From positions 1 through 5,718 of the forward strand of contig JANQFD010000079.1 of the NCBI GenBank assembly GCA_028278005.1: a stretch of 5,718 nt of DNA, given 5' to 3'. The notes beneath the pieces are model-generated. The model was not told the origin of the DNA. It saw only the letters and a list, made by a program, of their open reading frames with translations, and searched no databases. The position numbers and the translations under genes were made by a program. The DNA comes from Chlorobium sp. GTDB taxonomy: Bacteria; Bacteroidota; Chlorobiia; Chlorobiales; Chlorobiaceae. This document shows, piece after piece, positions 1 to 5,623 of this stretch (position 1 is its first letter; each line of letters starts with the position of its first letter).

Positions 1-9
1 GGTTGACAA
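1..9 (+). promoter_or_regulatory. Possible right half-site of a BirA operator (left arm outside window)
   Basis: The first nine bases, GGTTGACAA, match the right arm of the known bacterial BirA operator (TTGTwAACC, about 14-16 nt spacer, GGTTwACAA) at eight of nine positions. They lie 52 nt before the birA start, whose product carries a DNA-binding domain. TTGACA at 3-8 inside the box also resembles a -35 element, but no good -10 hexamer follows at 17-18 nt. The left operator arm would lie before position 1, so the site cannot be confirmed here. A nine-base match at a window edge can arise by chance. Confidence 0.25.
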
Positions 10-17
10 TTGTTAGT

Positions 18-42
18 GCGTCGTTTTCGGCGCTTTTTTCTT
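18..42 (+). terminator. Rho-independent terminator-like hairpin before birA
   Basis: GCGTCG (18-23) and CGGCGC (28-33) form a six-pair stem with one G-U pair around a TTTT loop. Six T residues follow at once (34-39), then CTT. This is the usual form of an intrinsic terminator reading rightward; the opposite strand has no T tract after the stem. It may end transcription of a gene lying to the left. Because the T tract ends about 20 nt before the birA ATG, it could instead be a readthrough or attenuation point for the biotin operon. The stem is short, so strength is uncertain. Confidence 0.55.
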
Positions 43-60
43 GCATGCGCCGGATGATTC

Positions 61-1038
61 ATGAACCAACTGACTGCACAAATCCTCAACCGTCTTCGGT
101 CATCGGACGGATTCCTGTCGGGCGGGGAGCTGTGCCGGGAATACGGCATGACCCGCAGTGCGGTATGGAAGCACATCTCGTGGCTGCGGAATAACGGTTA
201 CACCATAGAGGCGGCTTCAGGGAGGGGGTACCGGTTGAGCGGCGCTCCCGATATTCCGGTATCGGAAGAGGTGGAGCCGCTGCTCACCACCGACCGCTTC
301 GGCAGGAACCTTGTTTTTCAGGAGACGACCGATTCAACCAACCGCCAGGCCAAGAGGCTCGCCCGAAAGGGAGCCCCGGAAGGGAGTGTATTCGTTGCCG
401 ACTCCCAGACCGACGGCCGGGGCAGGATGGGCAGAACCTGGGTGTCACTTCCGGCAGCAAATCTTTATTTCTCGATTATACTGCGTCCGCCTGTACCGCC
501 GATACGGCTCTCACAGATTCCTCTGCTTGCAGCTTCGGCGATTCATCAGGCTCTACAATCGGCAGTGGACGGAATTTCCGCAATGATCAAGTGGCCCAAT
601 GATATCCTGATAGAGGGCAAAAAGGTATGCGGTGTTCTCTGTGAAATGGAAACCGAGCCCGACATGACGCATTTCGTCGTTGTAGGTATTGGAATCAACG
701 TGAACCTGCAGCGCATTCCGGAAGAAATCAGAGGTTTTGCAACATCTCTCATGCTTGCATCCGGGCGCGAGCATTCCCGTGCCGCTATACTTTCGACCAT
801 ATTAAACAGTTTCGAACCGCTCTACGAAGAGTGGCTGGATGCCGAGGATCTCTGTGGCTTTCTTCCCTATCTGGAACAATACGCATGGCTGAAAAAACGC
901 GAGGTCACCGTCGAACATCACAGCGGCGCACTTTCAGGGCGGGTCAGGGGATTGAGCAGCACGGGCGAGCTTTTGCTTCTGGCTGATGACGGGAAGATGC
1001 ATACTCTCTCTTCAGGAGAAGCGCATATACGGAAATGA
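61..1038 (+). CDS. birA: Bifunctional biotin operon repressor / biotin-[acetyl-CoA carboxylase] ligase BirA
   Basis: This 325-residue cytoplasmic protein is about the length of E. coli BirA (321 residues). It makes biotinyl-5'-AMP and transfers biotin to a lysine of carrier proteins such as AccB. Residues 1-60 form a winged helix-turn-helix: GGELCREYGMTRSAVWKHIS (21-40) is the helix-turn-helix, and AASGRGYRL (51-59) the wing. The catalytic domain shows TTDSTN (89-94), the biotinyl-adenylate loop GRGRMGR (119-125), KWPND (178-182 approx.), a GKKVCGVLCE segment whose second lysine matches E. coli K183, and GIGINVN (209-215). A small C-terminal SH3-like domain (about 278-325) follows. The ATG at 61 fits the family N-terminus, although only a weak GGA lies upstream. 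The DNA-binding domain and first place in the operon suggest autoregulated repression by the biotinyl-AMP-bound dimer, as in the E. coli paradigm. Confidence 0.96.
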   Translation: MNQLTAQILNRLRSSDGFLSGGELCREYGMTRSAVWKHISWLRNNGYTIEAASGRGYRLSGAPDIPVSEEVEPLLTTDRFGRNLVFQETTDSTNRQAKRLARKGAPEGSVFVADSQTDGRGRMGRTWVSLPAANLYFSIILRPPVPPIRLSQIPLLAASAIHQALQSAVDGISAMIKWPNDILIEGKKVCGVLCEMETEPDMTHFVVVGIGINVNLQRIPEEIRGFATSLMLASGREHSRAAILSTILNSFEPLYEEWLDAEDLCGFLPYLEQYAWLKKREVTVEHHSGALSGRVRGLSSTGELLLLADDGKMHTLSSGEAHIRK

Positions 1039-1079
1039 AGACGAGTCTCATTGTTGAGGGGGATATGATTGATATACAT

Positions 1080-1085
1080 GAGGTG
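1080..1085 (+). promoter_or_regulatory. Ribosome binding site deciding the bioB start
   Basis: GAGGTG at 1080-1085 matches the GAGGTG part of the extended Shine-Dalgarno complement (GGAGGTGATC). Four bases separate it from ATG 1090, which places the core GAGG about 6 nt upstream. This favours ATG 1090 over the in-frame TTG at 1069, which has its own purine run GAGGGGG at 1056-1062 with a 6-nt spacer, and over ATG 1078. The protein from 1090 begins MINNAIEKA, a plausible BioB N-terminus. Confidence 0.6.
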
Positions 1086-1089
1086 GATA

Positions 1090-2100
1090 ATGATAAACAA
1101 TGCCATAGAAAAAGCGTACAGCGTTCTCGAAACCGGTGAGCCGCTTCAATATGAGGAAGCAAGAGTGCTTGCGGAGCTGGAAGGAGAGGATGTTCTTGAT
1201 CTTCTGTCGCTCGCCAACAAGGTGAAGAACCGCCATGCCGGCCTGCCGGAAGGTGACCTGCACAGTTGTTCCATTATCAATGCCAAGTCCGGGGTCTGCG
1301 CCGAGAACTGCCGCTTTTGCGCCCAGTCTTTGCACAACAGTGCCGATGTGGAACAATACCAGTTGCTCGATCCTGAACGAATCCTGCAATCTGCGGGTGA
1401 ACTGTATAGTGAAGGGATTCGCCACTTCGGCATTGTGACCAGCGGCTATGGCTACAGGAAGGTCAATCCGGAGTTTCTGAAGATTATAGGCGTCATCGAC
1501 CGATTGCGAGCGAAATATCCTGATCTGAATGTTTGCGCATCGCTCGGCGTGCTCGGTGAGGAGCAGGTCAGCATGCTTGCGGAGCACAGCGTAGCCCACT
1601 ATAATATCAATATACAGGTGGCTCCTGAACGCTACCGCGAACTGATAGCCGACAGTCATCCTCTTCAGGATCGAATCGATACCATCCGCCTGCTCGGTAA
1701 ATACGGTATCCCGATCTGCTGCGGCGGTATTCTGGGGGTCGGTGAAACAATGCATGATCGCGTCGATTTTATCTACGCGCTGCAGAACCTCGATATCACG
1801 GTTATCCCGCTCAATGTTCTGGTGCCGATAGAGGGAACACCGCTTGCCGGAGCGGCAACCCCGGCGATTACCGATATCGTGAAAACTTTTGCACTCTGCC
1901 GTCTGGCACATCCCGGAAAGATCATCAAGTTTGCCGCCGGCAGGGAAACCGTCATGAAAGACTTTCAGGGTCTCTTGATGCTCGCCGGAGCCAACGGGTT
2001 CCTTACCGGGGGTTACCTGACGACAAGAGGCAGGCGTGTCGAGGACGACCGGGATTTCATGCGGCAGCTCGCAGGTTTTACCGGAGTGCCTTCGACGTGA
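1090..2100 (+). CDS. bioB: Biotin synthase BioB (radical SAM), anaerobe-type cluster ligands
   Basis: BioB inserts sulfur between C6 and C9 of dethiobiotin, the last step of biotin synthesis. Counting from ATG 1090 (336 residues), the radical-SAM motif CAENCRFC gives C70, C74 and C77 for the SAM-binding [4Fe-4S] cluster. Other family landmarks are CASLGVLGEEQ (149-159), CCGGILGVGET (210-220), PLNVLVPIEGTPLAG (240-254) and AAGRE (282-286). Aligned by eye to E. coli BioB, the auxiliary-cluster ligands C128, C188 and R260 correspond to C149, C210 and R285. C97 is replaced by glycine (HFGIVTSG, 113-120), and extra cysteines occur at C60 and C211. The substrate/SAM strand YNHNLDT reads YNINIQV (171-177), so D155 becomes Q176. 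The stop overlaps the bioF start by 4 nt, indicating coupling. An upstream TTG at 1069 would add seven residues. Confidence 0.95.
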   Translation: MINNAIEKAYSVLETGEPLQYEEARVLAELEGEDVLDLLSLANKVKNRHAGLPEGDLHSCSIINAKSGVCAENCRFCAQSLHNSADVEQYQLLDPERILQSAGELYSEGIRHFGIVTSGYGYRKVNPEFLKIIGVIDRLRAKYPDLNVCASLGVLGEEQVSMLAEHSVAHYNINIQVAPERYRELIADSHPLQDRIDTIRLLGKYGIPICCGGILGVGETMHDRVDFIYALQNLDITVIPLNVLVPIEGTPLAGAATPAITDIVKTFALCRLAHPGKIIKFAAGRETVMKDFQGLLMLAGANGFLTGGYLTTRGRRVEDDRDFMRQLAGFTGVPST

Positions 2101-3272
2101 AGCTGCAAGAGGGAATAGAAAAAGAGCTCGACGCGCTCAGGGTGCAAAAACGCTTCAGGACGCTGCCGGAGATGGGTCGGCGTTCGGGGGCTGCCGTCGG
2201 GTCCGGCGGCGGAATGCTTCTCAATCTTTCGTCGAACGACTATCTCGGCATCGGCGATGAGGGACAGCTTCGTGATGAGTATCTGCAAGCGTTCAATCCG
2301 GAATGCGATGCGGACGAATTCAGCATGTCCAGCTCTTCTTCCCGCCTGCTTACCGGAAATCACCGGGCTTATGGTGAACTGGAAGAGTATCTCGCCTCAT
2401 GGTATGGAAGGGATGGTGCTCTGGTATTCAACAGCGGTTACCACGCAAATATCGGAATCCTGCCGGCCCTTTCATCACGGCACGATCTTATCCTCTGTGA
2501 CAAGCTGAACCATGCAAGCATTATCGACGGATGCAGGATTGCCGAAGCGGCTTTCAGGCGCTACAGGCACCTTGACTACGACCATCTCGAAGCTATGCTC
2601 TCTGAAAGCAGAGGAAAATACAGGCAGGTATTTATCGTAACCGAGTCGGTTTTCAGCATGGACGGTGACCTGGCAGATCTGCGGAAGCTTTGTAAGCTTC
2701 GCGAACGTTACGGAGCGTTCCTGATTGTCGACGAAGCGCACGGAGCCGGAACGTTCGGCGATACGGGGCAGGGGCTCTGTGAAGCAGCCGGAGTCGTTGA
2801 TTCGGTCGATGTTCTTGTGGGGACATTCGGCAAGGCATTCGCTTCCTACGGCGCCTACGGGATCATGGATGGCATGGTACGGGACTACCTCGTCAATACC
2901 ATGCGTTCCCTGATCTTTACTACAGCCCTGCCGCCGATCATGCTTGGCTGGAGTATGCGTGTTCTGGAAAAACAGCGTTCGATGATGAAGGAAAGACAGC
3001 ATCTTCAGAATCTGGCGAAACGTTTCAGGAATGCTCTGAAAAGAAGCGGCATAACGGTGAACGGTGAAAGCCATATTGTTCCTGCAATCACAGGCGAAAA
3101 CCGCAAAGCGGTTCTTGCGGCCGCAGCATTGCGAGAGGCGGGATTTCTTGCCTTGCCTGTACGGCCTCCGACGGTACCGGAAAAAACAGCGAGAATCCGT
3201 TTTTCGCTTCGGGCGGACATCTGCTGGGACGACATTGCCGCGATACCGGAGATATTGCATGCCGTCAGCTGA
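2097..3272 (+). CDS. bioF: 8-amino-7-oxononanoate synthase BioF (KAPA synthase)
   Basis: A PLP-dependent alpha-oxoamine synthase that condenses pimeloyl-ACP with L-alanine to give 8-amino-7-oxononanoate. The 391 residues are typical for the family. Landmarks are LNLSSNDYLG (42-51), SRLLTGNH (82-89), FNSGYHANIG (111-120), DKLNHASIIDG (135-145, with the PLP-stacking H139), VDEAHGAG (211-218), GTFGKAFASYG (242-252, with PLP-binding K246) and the C-terminal RPPTVPEKTARIRFSL (356-371). The usual Gly-rich GSGGSR-like loop is serine-rich here (SMSSSSSR, 76-83). The start is GTG 2097, inside the bioB stop (GTGA overlap), with GGAG at 2083-2086 about 10 nt upstream, so translation is probably coupled to bioB. 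Related KBL or serine palmitoyltransferase functions are unlikely in this operon. Confidence 0.95.
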   Translation: MKLQEGIEKELDALRVQKRFRTLPEMGRRSGAAVGSGGGMLLNLSSNDYLGIGDEGQLRDEYLQAFNPECDADEFSMSSSSSRLLTGNHRAYGELEEYLASWYGRDGALVFNSGYHANIGILPALSSRHDLILCDKLNHASIIDGCRIAEAAFRRYRHLDYDHLEAMLSESRGKYRQVFIVTESVFSMDGDLADLRKLCKLRERYGAFLIVDEAHGAGTFGDTGQGLCEAAGVVDSVDVLVGTFGKAFASYGAYGIMDGMVRDYLVNTMRSLIFTTALPPIMLGWSMRVLEKQRSMMKERQHLQNLAKRFRNALKRSGITVNGESHIVPAITGENRKAVLAAAALREAGFLALPVRPPTVPEKTARIRFSLRADICWDDIAAIPEILHAVS

Positions 3273-3319
3273 TCATGTGTTAACAAAAACGTGTATCTCG
3301 TCACTTGTCACAGAACTCT

Positions 3320-4009
3320 ATGATTACCCGCTGGATACAACGCAAAGGTTATGAGCGTCTGTTGATATTTTTCAACGGATGGGGCATGGATGGCGGGATC
3401 GCTGATTTTCTCCAGTCAAATACAACCGGAGAATTCGACCGTGACATTCTGCTTTGTTACGATTATCGCACAACCGGATTTCCTGACGGTCTGCCCGGCG
3501 ATATAGCCGGTTACGGCGAGCGTATGGTTGCGGCCTGGTCACTCGGTGTCTGGGCTGCGCAGCAGACCGGGCTGGAGAAAGTCGACAAGGCGCTTGCCCT
3601 GAACGGTACTCCATGGCCGGTCAGTACTGAAAAGGGAATACCGCCGGATATATTCCGTGCAACCCTCGACAATTACGACGAAGAGAACAGGCTCCGTTTT
3701 CTGCGGAGGATGTGCGGGAGCACAGCGCTGTTCAAACGGTTCATGGATTTTGCTCCCCAACGGGATGCCGCCGACCAGCAGGAGGAACTTGACGCAATCC
3801 TGCAGGAGGTCACAGGTGATACGGTTCAGCCCTCGCCTGCATGGGAGTATACACATGCTGTTATAGGAGGGCGGGACATGGTCTTTCCGGCCGCTGCACA
3901 GGAACGTGCATGGAGCGGCATACAGCGGAAGGAGATGCGGGGGATGCCGCATTTCCCTTTTTTTGAATTCAATAATTGGCAGGAAATATGCAAATGCATG
4001 GAGGCGTAA
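3320..4009 (+). CDS. bioG: Pimeloyl-ACP methyl ester carboxylesterase BioG (DUF452 alpha/beta hydrolase)
   Basis: BioG cleaves the methyl ester of pimeloyl-ACP, ending the BioC-started chain; it replaces BioH, which is absent here. The 229-residue protein (from ATG 3320) matches the Haemophilus-type BioG pattern. It has LLIFFNGWGMDG (14-25, oxyanion region), ILLCYDYR (43-50), the nucleophile elbow AWSLG (72-76, Ser74), LNGTPWPV (94-101) followed by GIPPDIFRATLDN (106-118), and RLRFLRRMCG (124-133). Asp186 (GGRDMVFP) and His211 (MPHFPF) are the likely remaining triad members. No signal peptide is seen, as expected for a cytoplasmic enzyme. A TTG at 3305 is an in-frame alternative start; neither start has a clear Shine-Dalgarno sequence. 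A 47-nt gap separates it from bioF, and its 3' end overlaps bioC. Confidence 0.92.
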   Translation: MITRWIQRKGYERLLIFFNGWGMDGGIADFLQSNTTGEFDRDILLCYDYRTTGFPDGLPGDIAGYGERMVAAWSLGVWAAQQTGLEKVDKALALNGTPWPVSTEKGIPPDIFRATLDNYDEENRLRFLRRMCGSTALFKRFMDFAPQRDAADQQEELDAILQEVTGDTVQPSPAWEYTHAVIGGRDMVFPAAAQERAWSGIQRKEMRGMPHFPFFEFNNWQEICKCMEA

Positions 4010-4776
4010 ACAAGGAACTGATCAGACAGCGTTTCGCCAGACGTCTGAGCGGGTATCGCCGTCATGCGGTAATCCAGGAAAGCATGGCTTCGGAACTTGC
4101 CGGGTTGATCTGCGGCGATTCGGCAAAGCCATCGTTTGAGAGCATACTGGAAATCGGTTCGGGTTCGGGAGCGTTTACCGAAGCGCTGCTGGGGCGTTGT
4201 GAGGCCGGCAGTTATACCGCAAACGATCTGGTCCCGGAAAGCTCTGCGCATGTCCGCGAGGTGGTTCTCAAACATGGAATCGACGATTTTTGCTTTATTC
4301 CGGGGGATATAGAACGTCATTCCGGCCTGCCTGAACAGGTTGATCTCGCTGCATCCAACGCCACCATGCAATGGCTTTTCGATCTCCCCTCTTTTTTCAT
4401 GAAGATGTCGGAGGTCGTCATGCCGGATGGATTGTTTGCCTTCAGTACGTTCGGGAAGAGGAACATGCTGGAGATCAGTTCACTTGAACATCATGCGCTC
4501 AACTATTATACGCTTGGCGAGCTTGAGAAGATGGCAAGTCCCTGGTTTATGCCGGAAAAAATGCATGAAACAGTACGGAAGCTTGATTTCAGGAGTCCCG
4601 AAGAGGTACTTCGTCACATCAGCAGGACCGGGGTAAACGCTCTGTCCCGGGAAAATTGGACGAAGGCCCGCCACACGAGTTTCGTGGAGCGTTACCGTGC
4701 ATCTTTCCCGCAAGGTTCGGGGGTACATCTTACGTATCATCCGTTGTTCTGCGTGTTCAGGAGAAAGAAGCAGTGA
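3994..4776 (+). CDS. bioC: Malonyl-ACP O-methyltransferase BioC
   Basis: A SAM-dependent methyltransferase that caps the free carboxyl of a malonyl thioester so that fatty-acid synthesis can build the pimelate chain. From ATG 3994 it has 260 residues, near the E. coli length. The N-terminal VNKELIRQRFARRLSGY (5-21) is typical of BioC. SAM motif I is LEIGSGSGAF (52-61), followed by the acidic ribose-binding position in ANDLVPE (76-82), GDIE (104-107), LAASNATMQWLFD (118-130), MPDGLFAFSTFG (143-154), GVNALSR (213-219) and the closing LTYHPLFCVF (246-255). AGGA at 3981-3984 lies 9 nt before this ATG. ATG 3988 (two residues longer) is possible, and TTG 3976 is less likely. The start lies inside the end of bioG, in another frame, so the two are probably translationally coupled. 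Confidence 0.93.
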   Translation: MHGGVNKELIRQRFARRLSGYRRHAVIQESMASELAGLICGDSAKPSFESILEIGSGSGAFTEALLGRCEAGSYTANDLVPESSAHVREVVLKHGIDDFCFIPGDIERHSGLPEQVDLAASNATMQWLFDLPSFFMKMSEVVMPDGLFAFSTFGKRNMLEISSLEHHALNYYTLGELEKMASPWFMPEKMHETVRKLDFRSPEEVLRHISRTGVNALSRENWTKARHTSFVERYRASFPQGSGVHLTYHPLFCVFRRKKQ

Positions 4777-4788
4777 AGGCAAAAGCCG

Positions 4789-4893
4789 GGTGTCAATCGA
4801 CAGAAAGAGGGTGAACGTTTTGGATCAGCAGCAAATGTTCTGGATTTCGGTTACAGGCGCTGCTGTGCTGAGCGCAGGGATGAACATGACACC
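4789..4893 (+). other. Inverted repeats in the 139-nt bioC-bioD gap (possible structured leader)
   Basis: The gap 4777-4915 is the only long intergenic stretch in an otherwise tightly packed operon. It contains GGTGTCA (4789-4795) complementary to TGACACC (4887-4893), ATGTTC (4835-4840) to GAACAT (4882-4887, sharing T4887 with the previous arm), and GCGCT (4857-4861) to AGCGC (4871-4875). These are nested. CAGCAGC (4826-4832) can instead pair with GCTGCTG (4859-4865), which would exclude the GCGCT hairpin. There is no T tract, so this is not a plain terminator. I recognise no riboswitch class. Short complementary words can occur by chance; no folding energy was computed. Confidence 0.3.
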
Positions 4894-4897
4894 GTAA
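4811..4897 (+). CDS. Doubtful small ORF, 28 codons, one hydrophobic segment
   Basis: This ORF runs from GTG 4811 to TAA 4895-4897, with a second possible start at TTG 4820. The peptide has a polar start with three glutamines (DQQQ) and then a hydrophobic stretch, MFWISVTGAAVLSAGM, long enough for a short membrane segment. AAAGAGG sits directly against the GTG, and AGAGGG lies about 8-9 nt before the TTG, which is the better spacing. I recognise no family. The coding potential of so short an ORF cannot be judged by eye. It may be chance, a remnant, or a leader peptide tied to the surrounding inverted repeats. Confidence 0.15.
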   Translation: MNVLDQQQMFWISVTGAAVLSAGMNMTP

Positions 4898-4903
4898 AAT
4901 AAA

Positions 4904-4909
4904 AAGGGG
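4904..4909 (+). promoter_or_regulatory. Ribosome binding site supporting the bioD GTG start
   Basis: AAGGGG at 4904-4909 lies 6 nt before GTG 4916. No ATG occurs in frame between it and the P-loop, and the family N-terminus begins only a few residues before the P-loop, so the GTG start is well supported. Confidence 0.6.
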
Positions 4910-4915
4910 TATTCT

Positions 4916-5623
4916 GTGTCCGGTAAGGTCATAGCTATAACGGGGATCGATACGGGTGTGGGTAAAACGGTTGCAACCGGTTTGCTTGCCCGAATGCTTC
5001 TTGAAAAAGAGTGCCGTGTCATAACCCAGAAGATTGTCCAGACCGGTTCCAGGGGCATCTCGGAAGATATTCTCAGGCACCGGGAGATCATGGACATCCA
5101 GCTTCAGGAGGTGGACCGTGACGGTACAACCTGTCCCTATGTGTTCAGCTATCCGGCATCTCCTCATCTCGCGGCATCGCTGGAGAAACGGGTCGTCGAT
5201 CTTTCGATGGTAGACGAGGCAACCGTGAAGCTGCAGAAGAATTACGATATCATCCTGCTGGAGGGTGCCGGAGGACTTCTGGTGCCTCTGACCGAAAAAC
5301 TGCTCCTTGCAGATTATCTGCAGGAAAAGGCTTATCCGCTGATACTTGTCTCATCACCGCGGCTCGGCAGCATCAATCATACGCTCCTGTCGATCGAGGC
5401 CTGCCGGTATAGAGGCCTCCGGCTCAGAGGAGTGCTGTACAACCTTGCAGCGAAGGAGGACGCCGTTATTGCCGAAGATACGCTGGAGGTGATCCGGAAT
5501 TTTCTCCAAAGGTATGGCTATAGCTGTCCGGTTGCTGAAATCCCCGATATCCGGGAATACAGTTTTCAGGATATACAGGAGCAGCTTTCGCCTTTATTGA
5601 GCTGCAGGGAGATGACAGCATGA
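4916..5623 (+). CDS. bioD: ATP-dependent dethiobiotin synthetase BioD
   Basis: BioD carboxylates 7,8-diaminopelargonate and closes the ureido ring to form dethiobiotin, using ATP and CO2. The 235-residue protein shows the P-loop TGIDTGVGKT (9-18), QKIVQTG with K39 matching the catalytic K37 of E. coli, D51 in SEDIL, VFSYPASPHLA (76-86), the switch-like LLEGAGGLLVPLT (114-126) and SPRLGSINHTLLS (147-159). A base-contact region, YN (175-176) and AEIP (207-210), follows. The QKIVQTG form, without the proline of KPV-type enzymes, and the glycine before VGKT (E. coli has E12) look like a Bacteroidetes/Chlorobi-type variant. The start is GTG 4916 after AAGGGG. Unlike its neighbours it follows a 139-nt gap, so it may have its own control. 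Its stop overlaps the bioA ATG. Confidence 0.95.
   Translation: MSGKVIAITGIDTGVGKTVATGLLARMLLEKECRVITQKIVQTGSRGISEDILRHREIMDIQLQEVDRDGTTCPYVFSYPASPHLAASLEKRVVDLSMVDEATVKLQKNYDIILLEGAGGLLVPLTEKLLLADYLQEKAYPLILVSSPRLGSINHTLLSIEACRYRGLRLRGVLYNLAAKEDAVIAEDTLEVIRNFLQRYGYSCPVAEIPDIREYSFQDIQEQLSPLLSCREMTA

Noticed and set aside
1051..1100. BirA operator between birA and bioB (TTGTTGAGG at 1051 and GATAAACAA at 1092)
   Set aside because: Both arms have about three mismatches and the spacing is roughly twice that of known BirA sites.
1065..1139. Short frame starting at ATG 1065 after GAGGGGG
   Set aside because: Only 24 codons, out of frame with bioB, with just 2 nt between the purine run and ATG and no sensible protein features.
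1048..1911. Long minus-strand open frame (287 codons) opposite bioB
   Set aside because: It lies wholly under the confidently identified bioB and shows no family motif; its composition looks like a reverse-frame shadow of GC-rich codon use.
2475..3260. Long minus-strand open frame (261 codons) opposite bioF
   Set aside because: It is antisense to catalytic regions of bioF, has many Cys, His and Arg residues typical of a shadow frame, and no recognisable domain.
3277..3286. TGTTAACAA before bioG as a BirA half-site
   Set aside because: The nine bases match one arm well, but no partner arm occurs 14-16 nt away on either side.
4778..4787. GGC-AAAA-GCC hairpin after bioC as a terminator
   Set aside because: The stem is three pairs with no following T tract.
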